NCBI GenBank assembly: GCA_005239175.1
Contig: SOPS01000005.1
Coordinates: 62,001-126,000, forward strand
Source of the DNA: a halophilic archaeon SHRA6
Lineage (GTDB): Archaea; Halobacteriota; Halobacteria; Halobacteriales; Haloferacaceae
DNA: 64,000 bases
Reading direction: 5' to 3'
Shown in pieces: positions 1 to 8,267 of the stretch. Below the pieces are notes generated by a model. The model was not told the DNA's origin. It worked only from the letters and a program-made list of their open reading frames with translations, and made no database searches. Position 1 is the stretch's first letter; each line of letters opens with the position of its first letter. Made by a program: the position numbers and the translations under genes.

Positions 1-29
1 ATCGCTATTGGTTTGGTACGTGTCAGTCG

Positions 30-929
30 TTACTCGTTTTGTGCCCGTTCGATCCATGTGCTGACGATCTTCTCGGAGACGTCGATTTTATCCGCGAGCG
101 TTTCGGCGTCTGATGCAGCGAGTTCTGCGACTGTGTGCACGTCGGCGTCTGCGAGCCGATCGGCGTACGCGGGGCCGATTCCCTTGATCGAGTCCACTGG
201 CGACCCGTCGTCTTCATTCTCTTCGGCGGCATCGTCGTCTTCTTCGCCTTCTTCGCCTTCTTCGTCTCCTTCTTCGCCTTCTTCGCCTTCTTCGTCTCCT
301 TCTTCGCCTTCTTCGCCTTCTTCGTCTCCTTCTTCGCCTTCTTCGCCTTCGTCATCGTCATCGTCGGCGATCTCGTCTTCCTCGTCTTCCTCGTCTTCCG
401 CTTCGTGTACCGCTTCAGCGGCATCGTCGTCCGCTTCGTCTTCTGCTTCTTCTATTTCTTCGGCGGCGAACTCCTCTTCTGCTTCCTCTACCACTTTGCC
501 AGCACCTTCGTCTGCTTCATCTTCCGCTTCCTCTCCCTCTTCAGCGGCATCATCGTCCGCTTCGACTTCCGCTTCTTCTCCCGCTTCCGCAGAGTCCGCT
601 CCTTCCTCGTCAGCAGACGCTTCAGACACAGATAGATCGCCGCTCTCCGGACCTGCCGCTTCAGCGGGCTCAGCAGCGTCCTCGGGCTCATCGGGCTCTT
701 CAACCAATGAGCCGGTTGAGGCAGCTGCCTCGGTGTCGGTGGCGATCGGCTCGTCGTCCGTCCCGGACTCGCTGTCGGCCGCCTCAGATTCAGTCGCCGT
801 CGCTGCCGGCTCGTCGGCAGTTTCTGTTGTATCGGCGTCGTGTTCGACGGTGACGGTCGTCTCGTCTCTCTCAGCAGCCTCCCCAGAATCGAGTCCGAGG
901 ATCGATTTTAGCTTCTGCAACAGACTCAT
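30..929 (-). CDS. Acidic helix-hairpin-helix domain protein
   Basis: The protein has 299 residues. A short N-terminal stretch (MSLLQKLKSILGLDSGE) is followed by about 215 residues dominated by Glu, Asp and Ala. The C-terminal 60 residues form a helix-hairpin-helix domain (core SIKGIGPAYADRLADADV), typical of DNA-binding or helicase-associated HhH modules. The acidic part contains a perfect ten-residue repeat of Gly-Glu-Glu/Asp type, encoded by 30-bp DNA repeats at 241-351. The ATG at 929 is preferred over an upstream ATG at 974 because a TATA box on the minus strand lies 28 bases upstream of 929, giving an almost leaderless mRNA. It lies just downstream of aroE on the same strand. DNA binding through the HhH domain is inferred; the role of the acidic region is unknown. 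Confidence 0.8.
   Translation of the reverse strand: MSLLQKLKSILGLDSGEAAERDETTVTVEHDADTTETADEPAATATESEAADSESGTDDEPIATDTEAAASTGSLVEEPDEPEDAAEPAEAAGPESGDLSVSEASADEEGADSAEAGEEAEVEADDDAAEEGEEAEDEADEGAGKVVEEAEEEFAAEEIEEAEDEADDDAAEAVHEAEDEEDEEDEIADDDDDEGEEGEEGDEEGEEGEEGDEEGEEGEEGDEEGEEGEEDDDAAEENEDDGSPVDSIKGIGPAYADRLADADVHTVAELAASDAETLADKIDVSEKIVSTWIERAQNE
241..351. repeat. 30-bp in-frame tandem repeat inside the HhH gene
   Basis: Three perfect 30-bp units (241-270, 271-300, 301-330) and a 21-base partial copy lie in frame within the acidic linker. Each adds ten residues, so copy-number change would alter linker length without a frameshift. Confidence 0.9.
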
Positions 930-952
930 TGAATTTTGATAAGATGGGGCGG

Positions 953-961
953 TATATAAAA
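953..961 (-). promoter_or_regulatory. TATA box for the HhH gene
   Basis: On the minus strand this reads TTTTATATA and is centred about 28 bases upstream of the ATG at 929, the usual spacing for haloarchaeal leaderless transcripts. Confidence 0.6.
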
Positions 962-1034
962 ATGAATCACCCATCGATTGGCCACGGGGGCGGTTCTGCT
1001 CGGCCGCTAGCTAGCTCCAATAGATCGTGTTCGC

Positions 1035-1835
1035 TTAGAGCCGCGAGCGAAGCGCCTCGTTCATCGCCTCAACGGGTCCATCCTCACCGCTCCAGATCTC
1101 GAACGCAGCCACCCCCTGGAACAGGAGCATCCACGCGCCGTCGATCGTCTCCGCACCCACATCCCTCGCCTCACGGAGCAACCTGGTCTCCAGCGGGGCG
1201 TAAACCGCGTCAAGGACGGTCAAATCGCCGTGGAGCAGCCCTGCAGATACCGGTGTCTCGTCACTCTCCATGCCAACACTCGTCGCGTTGACGAGAATAT
1301 CGGCTGTCGGAACGCGCTCAGAAAGGGTCTCCAGCCCACCGGCAGACGCGCCCGGAACCGCCGCTGCGAGGTCGATCGCTCGCGACTCAGTTCGGTTCGC
1401 GATGTGAACGGACGCCCCGGCGTCTGCGAGCGCGAACGCGGCCGCTCGGCCCGCGCCGCCAGCCCCGACGACGACCGCGTCCCGGCTGTCGATCGACACG
1501 CCGTGGTGTTCAAACGACCGTGTGACGCCGATAGCGTCGGTGTTGTATCCCTGCGGGGTCTCGCCGGTGAAGTCGATCGTGTTCACTGCACCGATTCGTT
1601 CGGCAAGCGGCTCGGGTACAACCGCGTCCAGAACGTCCTGTTTGAACGGGACAGTGACGTTCAGTCCCGCGACTCCGAGGGTTTCGGCCGCTGATACCGC
1701 CTCCGGAGCCGAGCCGATCGCCGGCTCGAACGTAACGTAGCGCGCGTCGATCCCACGCGCCTCGTAGGCCGCCTCATGCATCGGCGGCGAGAGCGAGTGG
1801 CCGACTGGGTTGCCGATTAGTCCGTAAACATCCAT
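1035..1835 (-). CDS. aroE: Shikimate dehydrogenase
   Basis: This 266-residue enzyme reduces 3-dehydroshikimate to shikimate with NADPH in the cytosolic shikimate pathway. The N-terminus [17 protein letters not shown] carries the substrate-binding GNPxxHSxSP signature. Also visible are NVTVPFK with the catalytic Lys, a GAGGAGRA nucleotide-binding loop, and the NATSVGM motif near the C-terminal half. The ATG at 1835 is chosen because it places the conserved YGLIGNP motif at the N-terminus; the open frame extends 37 codons further upstream but that part has no family similarity. It sits upstream of, and codirectional with, the HhH gene and is divergent from dtdA. Length matches the family. Confidence 0.95.
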   Translation of the reverse strand: MDVYGLIGNPVGHSLSPPMHEAAYEARGIDARYVTFEPAIGSAPEAVSAAETLGVAGLNVTVPFKQDVLDAVVPEPLAERIGAVNTIDFTGETPQGYNTDAIGVTRSFEHHGVSIDSRDAVVVGAGGAGRAAAFALADAGASVHIANRTESRAIDLAAAVPGASAGGLETLSERVPTADILVNATSVGMESDETPVSAGLLHGDLTVLDAVYAPLETRLLREARDVGAETIDGAWMLLFQGVAAFEIWSGEDGPVEAMNEALRSRL

Positions 1836-1901
1836 ATCGATACGTCCACACAGCGGATCAAAAACGGTGGCTATTCGAGCGTCGATCGCGTCTTTTTGGC
1901 T

Positions 1902-3314
1902 GTGATCGGAATCGTCGTCAGCAACGCAGACCACGCCTCCACGCACATCGGCGAGAAACTACTCGATGTGAGGTCGTGGACCGAACACGAGGACACAGAC
2001 ACCCCCGACGATCGCGGCGGCGGAACGTACTACACCACACCGGGATTCGAGCTGCGAACGTTCGAGGAGCTACACATCTACCTCGGTGACCCCACACCGG
2101 CGTTTGCAGCGCCCAAAGCGCTCGAGTGCATCATTTTCGTCTCGAGACACGCCGGCAACACCGGCAAACTCCTCACCGCACACGTGACGGGCAACTTCGG
2201 TGCTGCCGAGTACGGCGGCACCGACGGTGGACTTGCACGGGCGGCACCGAACACCCAGAAGGCGATCGTGGACACATTCGATCGATTCGCGCCGGAAGAC
2301 TACGATATCGGGATCGAGTGTACCCATCACGGACCTTCGGAGCTGTCAGTCCCGTCGTTGTTCGCAGAGGTGGGCAGCGACGAGCCACAGTGGCGCGACC
2401 CAGACGCCGCCGAGGCCGTCGCTCGAGCAGTGCTGGCTATCGGCGGGACGCCGCCCGATCGCCTCGATGACACCGGCACCCCCAGACACGTCGTCGGCTT
2501 CGGCGGCGGCCACTACGCCCCGCGGTTTACTCGAATCGTGACCGACACCGACTGGGCTGTCGGCCATATCGGTGCCGACTGGCAACTCGAAGCGATGGGG
2601 CCCGCAGAAGAGAACCCCGAAATAATCGAGCGCGCGTTCGAACAGAGCAATGCCGAACACGCCGTCGTCGAAGGGACGAAACCCGACCTGGAGGCGACGA
2701 TTGCAAATCTCGGCTATCGCGTCGTGACCGAAACGTGGATCCGAACGGTCGACGATCGTCCCTTCGGACTCGTTGCGGCACTGGAGTCGAAACTCTCGTC
2801 GATCGACGAGGGTCTGCGGTTCGGCGCGGTCAGCGTCGAGTCTGCAGATGCAGTCGAGATCTGGCCACTGCCAGCCGAGTTGGTTGCGGCTGCCAGCGGG
2901 GTCGATCTCGACACGACATACGCGACCGTTGAAACGCACGCGGTCGCGTTCGAGACCACAGAGGGCGCAACCAAGCCGACAGAGAGGGTTGCGGTCGCGA
3001 CCGACGGCTCTTCCGACATCTCAAATAAGCACTACGATGCGATCGTCGACGGGCTGATTGACGTGCTCGAACCGAAGTACGACTCGATCGAACGCGATAC
3101 CGAGGACGGAGATGACGGCGAGACGGTTATCGCGAGGACCACCGGCTTCGATCCGTCGCTTGCAGCGACCCTCGGCATTCCTGAGGGACCAGCATTTGGC
3201 AAACTCGCCGCCGGAGAACCTGTCGAGGTTGACGGGCGGACGATTGACCCCAAAGCAGTAACGACAGAACAGGTCGATCGCTTCCCGGTCCCGTCGAGGA
3301 GCACCGGCGATTGA
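1902..3314 (+). CDS. dtdA: D-aminoacyl-tRNA deacylase, archaeal GEK1/DtdA type
   Basis: DtdA hydrolyses D-aminoacyl-tRNAs, preventing D-amino acids from entering protein. The 470-residue sequence shows the family features: N-terminal [33 protein letters not shown], a His-rich ECTHHGPSE segment and a [13 protein letters not shown] segment carrying probable zinc ligands. The GTG at 1902 is preferred. A TTG at 1896 would add two residues. Haloarchaeal DtdA proteins are longer than other archaeal ones because of an acidic C-terminal extension, which is also present here. It is divergent from aroE with only 66 bases between the two starts, so the two promoters must overlap. Confidence 0.93.
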   Translation: MIGIVVSNADHASTHIGEKLLDVRSWTEHEDTDTPDDRGGGTYYTTPGFELRTFEELHIYLGDPTPAFAAPKALECIIFVSRHAGNTGKLLTAHVTGNFGAAEYGGTDGGLARAAPNTQKAIVDTFDRFAPEDYDIGIECTHHGPSELSVPSLFAEVGSDEPQWRDPDAAEAVARAVLAIGGTPPDRLDDTGTPRHVVGFGGGHYAPRFTRIVTDTDWAVGHIGADWQLEAMGPAEENPEIIERAFEQSNAEHAVVEGTKPDLEATIANLGYRVVTETWIRTVDDRPFGLVAALESKLSSIDEGLRFGAVSVESADAVEIWPLPAELVAAASGVDLDTTYATVETHAVAFETTEGATKPTERVAVATDGSSDISNKHYDAIVDGLIDVLEPKYDSIERDTEDGDDGETVIARTTGFDPSLAATLGIPEGPAFGKLAAGEPVEVDGRTIDPKAVTTEQVDRFPVPSRSTGD

Positions 3315-3379
3315 GTCGGACAAAGTGCTGATGAACGTCCCTGTGCGTGTGTCAGACGGAGGTATGACGAAGGGGAAAG

Positions 3380-3387
3380 GTAAATAG
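3380..3387 (+). promoter_or_regulatory. TATA-like element for ftsZ1
   Basis: The sequence GTAAATAG lies about 30 bases before the ftsZ1 ATG at 3415, a plausible box A for a nearly leaderless transcript. Confidence 0.4.
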
Positions 3388-3414
3388 GCTTGGTCAGTAA
3401 TCCTGTTGCATACT

Positions 3415-4563
3415 ATGGATTCTATCGTCGAGGATGCGATCGAAGAAGCCGAAGAAACACCGGAGGAGTCGGCCGAGGGGTTCGACACCTCCGGTCAAAA
3501 CGCCGCACCCTCCCCGACAGGGACGATGACCGACGACGAACTGCGCGACGTCCTCGCAGACCTGCAGACAGATATTACCGTCGTTGGCTGTGGCGGTGCC
3601 GGTGGAAACACCGTCAACCGGATGTTCGAAGAGGGCATCACCGGCGCGAAGCTCGTCGCTGCGAACACTGACGTCCAACATCTCGTCGAGATCGAAGCCG
3701 ACTCGAAAATCTTGATGGGCCAACAAAAGACCCAGGGTCGCGGCGCAGGGTCGCTCCCGCAGGTCGGCGAAGAGGCGGCGATCGAATCCCAAGAAGAGAT
3801 CTACGATGCGATCGAGGGCTCGGACATGGTGTTCGTCACCGCAGGCCTCGGCGGTGGGACCGGAACCGGCTCTGCGCCTGTCGTCGCAAAAGCCGCCCGC
3901 GAGTCGGGCGCGCTCACGATCGCGATCGTCACGACGCCGTTCACTGCCGAAGGAGAGGTTCGCCGAACGAACGCCGAAGCGGGGCTCGAACGCCTCCGTG
4001 ACGTGAGCGACACCGTGATTGTCGTCCCGAACGATCGCCTCCTCGACGCGGTCGGCAAACTCCCCGTCCGGCAGGCGTTCAAAGTGAGCGACGAGGTCCT
4101 CATGCGATCGGTCAAAGGGATCACCGAACTCATCACCCGCCCGGGCCTCGTCAACCTCGACTTCGCAGACGTTCGGACCGTGATGGAAAAAGGCGGCGTG
4201 GCGATGATCGGCCTCGGAGAGTCTGATACCGACTCGAAGGCCCAAGAGTCGGTCAAGAGCGCGCTCCGATCGCCGCTTTTGGATGTCGACATCTCTGGAG
4301 CAAACTCCGCGCTCGTTAACGTCACCGGTGGCAACGACATGGCGATCGGCGAGGCCGAAGGTGTCGTCGAGGAGATCTACGATCGGATCGACCCCGACGC
4401 CCGGATTATCTGGGGAACGTCGATCGACGAGGAACTCGAAGGCAAGATGCGGACGATGATCGTTGTGACGGGCGTCGAGTCACCGCAGATCTACGGCCGC
4501 AGCGAGGCGATGCAGGCGAAGGCTGCGCAGACCGACGGCGAGGATATCGACTACGTCGAATAA
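3415..4563 (+). CDS. ftsZ1: Cell division GTPase FtsZ1
   Basis: This tubulin-superfamily GTPase polymerises at midcell; in haloarchaea FtsZ1 assembles the division ring together with FtsZ2. The 382 residues contain the nucleotide-binding [11 protein letters not shown] segment, the tubulin signature GGGTGTG near residues 144-151, and the NxDFADV T7-loop region needed for GTP hydrolysis. The N-terminus [14 protein letters not shown] and placement directly before secE-spt5 are typical of FtsZ1 rather than FtsZ2 or CetZ. The ATG at 3415 is chosen over one three codons upstream because it matches this N-terminus and the spacing to the TATA-like element. Confidence 0.97.
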   Translation: MDSIVEDAIEEAEETPEESAEGFDTSGQNAAPSPTGTMTDDELRDVLADLQTDITVVGCGGAGGNTVNRMFEEGITGAKLVAANTDVQHLVEIEADSKILMGQQKTQGRGAGSLPQVGEEAAIESQEEIYDAIEGSDMVFVTAGLGGGTGTGSAPVVAKAARESGALTIAIVTTPFTAEGEVRRTNAEAGLERLRDVSDTVIVVPNDRLLDAVGKLPVRQAFKVSDEVLMRSVKGITELITRPGLVNLDFADVRTVMEKGGVAMIGLGESDTDSKAQESVKSALRSPLLDVDISGANSALVNVTGGNDMAIGEAEGVVEEIYDRIDPDARIIWGTSIDEELEGKMRTMIVVTGVESPQIYGRSEAMQAKAAQTDGEDIDYVE

Positions 4564-4574
4564 TTTTCACGGAT

Positions 4575-4624
4575 CGGTGTGTTGCCGGACCGATCGAATC
4601 GGTGTGTTACCGGACCGATCGAAT
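4575..4624. repeat. 25-bp tandem duplication between ftsZ1 and secE
   Basis: Two adjacent 25-bp copies (4575-4599 and 4600-4624), differing at one base, each contain CCGGACCGATCGAAT. They lie just after the ftsZ1 stop and before the presumed secE promoter (A-rich tract near 4630-4638). Confidence 0.85.
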
Positions 4625-4664
4625 CAACAAGTAAAAAAGCCCAGACGTCAAACGATCGGCCAAT

Positions 4665-4838
4665 ATGGACGTTCCGTACGATCTCAACAGCTACATTCGG
4701 GTTCTTAAACTGGCAAGTACGCCCACCTGGGAGGAGTTCTCGCAGGTATCGAAGATCGCCGCCGCCGGGATCTTCCTCGTCGGCTTCATCGGCTTCGTGA
4801 TCTTCGCGATCATGAGCGTCTTGCCCGGAGGGTTCTGA
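4665..4838 (+). CDS. secE: Protein translocase subunit SecE/Sec61 gamma
   Basis: This 57-residue tail-anchored subunit clamps the SecY pore of the Sec translocon in the cytoplasmic membrane. The N-terminal half ([20 protein letters not shown]) is amphipathic with the conserved [17 protein letters not shown] pattern. A single membrane span of about 22 residues follows ([18 protein letters not shown]). Its stop codon overlaps the start of the downstream spt5 gene by one base (TGATG), so the pair is translationally coupled, the canonical archaeal secE-spt5 arrangement. Confidence 0.95.
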   Translation: MDVPYDLNSYIRVLKLASTPTWEEFSQVSKIAAAGIFLVGFIGFVIFAIMSVLPGGF

Positions 4839-5275
4839 TGGGCCTGTTCGCCGTCAAAACCACCGCGAGCCAGGAACAGACGGTCGCGGACATGATCGCG
4901 AGCCGAGAAGAGGACGAGGTACACGCGATCCTCGCACCCGACCAGCTGACGAGCTACGTCATGGTCGAGGCAGACAACACCGCGGTGTTAGAGCGAATCC
5001 TCGAAGAGATTCCCCACGCCCGGACGATCGTCCCCGGGAACTCCTCGCTCACGGAGGTCGAACACTTCCTCTCGCCGACCCCCGACGTCGAAGGGATCGC
5101 CGAGGGCGACATCGTCGAACTCATCGCCGGGCCGTTCCAGGGCGAGAAAGCCCGCGTCCAGCGGATCGACGAAGGCAAAGATCAGGTGACTGTCGAACTC
5201 TACGAGGCAACGGTTCCGATTCCAGTGACCGTTCGGGGCGATCAGATCCGTGTCCTCGACAGCGAAGAACGGTAG
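4838..5275 (+). CDS. spt5: Transcription elongation factor Spt5 (NusG-like)
   Basis: Spt5 binds the RNA polymerase clamp, usually with Spt4, and increases processivity. The 145-residue protein has an N-terminal NGN domain (residues 1-85, beginning [19 protein letters not shown]) and a C-terminal KOW domain with [18 protein letters not shown], whose FxGexA core is diagnostic. The ATG is fused to the secE stop. Length is normal for archaeal Spt5. Confidence 0.96.
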   Translation: MGLFAVKTTASQEQTVADMIASREEDEVHAILAPDQLTSYVMVEADNTAVLERILEEIPHARTIVPGNSSLTEVEHFLSPTPDVEGIAEGDIVELIAGPFQGEKARVQRIDEGKDQVTVELYEATVPIPVTVRGDQIRVLDSEER

Positions 5276-5282
5276 TCAGTCC

Positions 5283-5576
5283 CTACGTCTCCTGTAGCGC
5301 ATCGAACACGGATCGGAGATCGACCTCCTGTTCGACGATCTGTTTGATTTTTTCTCGACGCCGGACATCAGCGGAGTCTGCATCGTACGCGCGAACGAAC
5401 TGCGCACGGGTGTGTTCGTCGAACGCGTGTCGAATGGCGACGTAGCCGTCATACGTGAGTGTGTTACACACTTTGCACTCGTGACGATCGTGCTCTGTCG
5501 CCTGGTGGAGGATGAGCGACTCTCCGTCCTCGAAAACTCGTTCACAGTCGCCGATCGCACATTCCCACCCGGGCAT
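5283..5576 (-). CDS. Haloarchaeal small C2H2-type zinc-finger protein
   Basis: The protein has 97 residues and two Cys/His clusters: WECAIGDCERVF followed by a His pair (HQATEHDRH), then ECKVC followed by IRHAFDEH. It resembles a widespread haloarchaeal family of unknown function (probably the DUF7565 group). The C-terminal third is a charged helix. Its gene is convergent with spt5, the two stops lying 7 bases apart. Zinc binding is inferred from the ligands; DNA or RNA targets are unknown. Confidence 0.8.
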   Translation of the reverse strand: MPGWECAIGDCERVFEDGESLILHQATEHDRHECKVCNTLTYDGYVAIRHAFDEHTRAQFVRAYDADSADVRRREKIKQIVEQEVDLRSVFDALQET

Positions 5577-5626
5577 ACTCGTGGGGATGGCCGCCGGTGG
5601 TATAACCGTTTTTGTGTTCGATCCAA

Positions 5627-6256
5627 TCAGTTCGTCGTCGTACCACGATCGCGCTGGCGACCGAGATACCAGCCGACGGCCGCACCGCCGATCGATCCAA
5701 AGACGATTGGGTACACAATCCCTGCGAGCACGATTGCCGCGAGTTGGTCCGGAGCGGCCGAAGCCGACCCAGTAGTCACCTCAAACAAGAACACGCCAGC
5801 TATTGTAAGGAGCAGGTATCCGGGCACCAGCACGACTCCGGCACGGATTCCCGACGTGGCATCGGCCGCGTGGGTGTACGCCGCGGTCGCGGCACCACCG
5901 AGACACAATAGGGCGATCGGGACCGCGTACAACCCCGCCGTGAAGCCGTCCTCGCCACCGACGTAGTTGGCAGTGATACTGCCGACAATCGGGAGGTTAT
6001 TGAAGACAGTATCGACAAAGTGTGCGTTGTAAAACACCCAGCCGACGATCTCGTAGGTCGCAGCGTCACCGGACAGCGCCTCAACGATCCGATTCAGCCC
6101 TGAGTTTCTGATCTCGCCGGCGGCGACCACGTACGTGAATGCGTATCCGCCGAGCCACGCCACAAGTCCGGCTGCAATACCGGCGACGATCGGGATCTCA
6201 CTCTCCTCAGAGACGCGAGGTGAACCGGACGATTCAGACCGCTCGGTCGCACTCAT
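5627..6256 (-). CDS. Haloarchaeal multi-pass membrane protein
   Basis: The protein has 209 residues with an acidic, Ser-rich N-terminus and about five predicted membrane segments, near residues 23-45, 100-125, 137-160 and 168-195. No catalytic motif was found. The Gly/Ala-rich helices and the R/D-rich C-terminal tail are ordinary for small haloarchaeal membrane proteins. Its start overlaps the stop of the upstream membrane gene by four bases (ATGA), indicating an operon and probably a shared function. Function not recognised. Confidence 0.75.
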   Translation of the reverse strand: MSATERSESSGSPRVSEESEIPIVAGIAAGLVAWLGGYAFTYVVAAGEIRNSGLNRIVEALSGDAATYEIVGWVFYNAHFVDTVFNNLPIVGSITANYVGGEDGFTAGLYAVPIALLCLGGAATAAYTHAADATSGIRAGVVLVPGYLLLTIAGVFLFEVTTGSASAAPDQLAAIVLAGIVYPIVFGSIGGAAVGWYLGRQRDRGTTTN

Positions 6257-6831
6257 GCGGTGTCCTCCTTCGAACCGCTCGCGTCGTTTTGCGCGGTCCT
6301 CTGGGATTGTTCACGACCGGTGCGATCGGGCTCGCCGACGACCGACCGCGCGATCAGTTCGGCGCTTGGGTCGATCGCGGCAAACAGCCGCACGGCGACA
6401 GCAACGAGTGCCGGGATCGAGAGGAGTAAGAAGGCGGCGTCGTACGTCCAGTACAGTCCCTCAAGGTATGGAAGTACAATGCCTGAGAGCCCGCGATGCG
6501 CGAGGCCGATCGCTGTCAGAATGACGAGCCAGTACGCCACCGACGCAGCATTCTCACCAACGGCTTGCGGGGAGTCGATAGTGGACTGAACGATTGAGGC
6601 GATCGATGAGGCAGCCATGAGCAACGCACCGACGATGCTGAGCGTGACGATCGCCGTTATTATCGCGGCGAAGGGGACGGGCGTCAGCGGGACCAGTTGC
6701 TCGGTTCCCGGCAGTAGCGTGATCAAGTAGACGACGAACGCGAGTGCGATCGCCGAGAGGAACAGCTTACTCGTCGATTTAATGTCCTCGTATTGGTCGT
6801 CTTTCGGAGGTGGGTTCCAATTGGGCGTCAT
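6253..6831 (-). CDS. Haloarchaeal membrane protein, operon partner
   Basis: This 192-residue protein has a hydrophilic Pro-rich N-terminus (MTPNWNPPPKDDQYEDIKS) and four predicted membrane spans, near residues 24-44, 54-80, 94-115 and 125-150, with a charged C-terminal tail. It is the first gene of a two-gene minus-strand operon with the gene at 5627-6256. No enzyme signature is visible and the function is unknown. Confidence 0.75.
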   Translation of the reverse strand: MTPNWNPPPKDDQYEDIKSTSKLFLSAIALAFVVYLITLLPGTEQLVPLTPVPFAAIITAIVTLSIVGALLMAASSIASIVQSTIDSPQAVGENAASVAYWLVILTAIGLAHRGLSGIVLPYLEGLYWTYDAAFLLLSIPALVAVAVRLFAAIDPSAELIARSVVGEPDRTGREQSQRTAQNDASGSKEDTA

Positions 6832-7022
6832 GCGATCGACCGTTTACTGCCCCGACCCTTAGAGGGTCAACTTCGTTTGCCCGAGTTAGTTGCAATTCAC
6901 GCGAATTTGTGCGCCGTAAAGTCAACTGGTTCGAGATCGGACCAGCCTTCAGCAGAGAAATCGCTCGTTTCTAGCCAGCTTCATAACCCTTTTATTTCAG
7001 AGTTGAGACGTTTTGAGCACAG

Positions 7023-7232
7023 ATGTTCTCCTTGGTAGCCTTGCAGGGCGGTGCGAACGCGATTGCTGGGCTGTTCGGATTATTGATCCTCGTCGCACAG
7101 ATCGCGCTGATCTGGTGGACCTACACTGACGCGCAGAAACGAAGCGACCAGCCGGCGTTCCTGTGGGCAATTGTCGTCTTCCTCGCGCCAATTCTCGGGA
7201 TCGTCCTGTATTTCCTGCTCGGTCGAAACTAG
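7023..7232 (+). CDS. Small PLDc_N-like two-span membrane protein
   Basis: The 69-residue protein has two hydrophobic segments (residues 10-33 and 46-66). They are separated by WWTYTDAQKRSDQPAFLWAI, which matches the phospholipase D N-terminal-type (PLDc_N) membrane module found as a stand-alone protein in many haloarchaea. A T-rich TATA-like stretch (about 6987-6996) lies near 30 bases upstream. No catalytic residues; probably a structural or accessory membrane protein. Confidence 0.75.
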   Translation: MFSLVALQGGANAIAGLFGLLILVAQIALIWWTYTDAQKRSDQPAFLWAIVVFLAPILGIVLYFLLGRN

Positions 7233-7277
7233 CCCGATCGCCGAACCGTTTTGTCTACTCGGTCTAAAACCGAACCG

Positions 7278-7697
7278 ATGACCGACGGGAGCGAAATCAC
7301 ATCAGTTGACGCGGTGCCCGAGGACGGCTCGTATCTCTTTACAGTCCGATCACCCCGCGGCGAGGCCGAAGAGGCGATTCTCGTTCGGTGCGAGGACGGC
7401 GTAGAAGGGTGGCTCAACTTCTGTCAACACGAGACAGACCAGCGCCTCGATCGGGGCCGCGGCGCGGCCATTCGTGACGGCGAAATCATCTGCCCGAAAC
7501 ACGGCTCGATGTTCGATAGCTGTTCGGGCCACTGTGACAACGGAAAAGCAGCGGGGTCGACGCTCGTCGCTGTTGAGGTGACCGTCGAGGATGGAACGGT
7601 GTACCTGACCGATCGTGGCTACACATACGCCCACGATGGGGGGATCGAAGACGACGATGACGACATGCCGGGGTCCTCCTCGCACCTGACGTTCTGA
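7278..7697 (+). CDS. Rieske [2Fe-2S] domain protein
   Basis: This soluble 139-residue Rieske-type ferredoxin-like protein has cluster ligands C49-x-H51 (CQH) and C72-x2-H75 (CPKH), about 20 residues apart as in Rieske domains. A GSMFD motif follows the second pair. A polyacidic tail lies near residues 125-130. The ATG at 7278 is chosen over the upstream in-frame TTG at 7251 because the nine extra residues are basic and not family-like. No oxygenase partner is adjacent, so it may act as a stand-alone electron carrier. Its gene is convergent with the HTH gene at 7746. Confidence 0.85.
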   Translation: MTDGSEITSVDAVPEDGSYLFTVRSPRGEAEEAILVRCEDGVEGWLNFCQHETDQRLDRGRGAAIRDGEIICPKHGSMFDSCSGHCDNGKAAGSTLVAVEVTVEDGTVYLTDRGYTYAHDGGIEDDDDDMPGSSSHLTF

Positions 7698-7745
7698 GAC
7701 GGACTCCGGTACGCGTCTACGCTGACCGACCCAAAGACTGACCGC

Positions 7746-8012
7746 TCAGTTTCGAATTTCGGGTTCACCGTTCGTCGTCGCATCGCTGAACTCCGATCGC
7801 AGCGAGTACACCCGTTTTCGTGCGTCAGGAATGTAGACGTCTTCGGTGACTGCATCGATCGAGGAAAGGTCGTCAAGCGCGCTTCGAACAGTCCGTGGCG
7901 CGAGAAGCGACTCTTCGGCCAGGGCTTTCTGTGTCATCCCACCGTTCCACTCGAGGATCTTGAACACGAGTTTTGCGCTTGGGGGGAGGTCGTGTATCTC
8001 ATCGCGCATCAT
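7746..8012 (-). CDS. Winged-helix transcriptional regulator (MarR/TrmB-like)
   Basis: The 88-residue protein is essentially one winged helix. MRDEIHDLPPSAKLVFKILE forms helix 1. The segments MTQKALAEESLLAPRTVRSALDD form the helix-turn-helix, and a short wing ends near VYSL. It has no ligand-binding domain. A start at 8009 (second Met) is equally possible. Upstream lies an array of four 22-bp repeats (8057-8144), which could be its operators, although it could also serve the divergent helicase operon. Confidence 0.8.
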   Translation of the reverse strand: MMRDEIHDLPPSAKLVFKILEWNGGMTQKALAEESLLAPRTVRSALDDLSSIDAVTEDVYIPDARKRVYSLRSEFSDATTNGEPEIRN

Positions 8013-8056
8013 GTGTGATAGTGGAGTTTGGCTGGAATGATACCATTAACGCGGTT

Positions 8057-8144
8057 GTACGTGGTATTTGCACAACCGGTACGTGGTATTTGCACAACCG
8101 GTACGTGGTATTTGCACAACCGGTACGTGGTATTTGCACAACCG
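8057..8144. repeat. Four perfect 22-bp direct repeats in a divergent promoter region
   Basis: Units at 8057-8078, 8079-8100, 8101-8122 and 8123-8144 are identical, and each contains TATTTGCACAACCGGTACG with the palindrome ACCGGT at the junction. The array lies between the HTH gene (start 8012, minus) and the AddB-like gene (start 8268, plus). There are no spacers, so it is not a CRISPR array. Confidence 0.95.
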
Positions 8145-8267
8145 GGCGGAGCGTCGGGTGTTGTACATGGATACGGCGCACTCTCGGGAGTGAGTCACAA
8201 TTATACGATCCGTTTGCAGCGATTCCCGCGGTCACACCCTTAAGTACGATGCCGCACAACGCTGCCT

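Noticed and set aside
13-939. Ser-rich 308-residue protein on the plus strand
   Set aside because: It is antisense to the acidic HhH gene; poly-Ser simply mirrors the Glu/Asp codons of the real gene.
8057-8144. CRISPR array
   Set aside because: The 22-bp units are contiguous with no unique spacers, and no cas genes are nearby.
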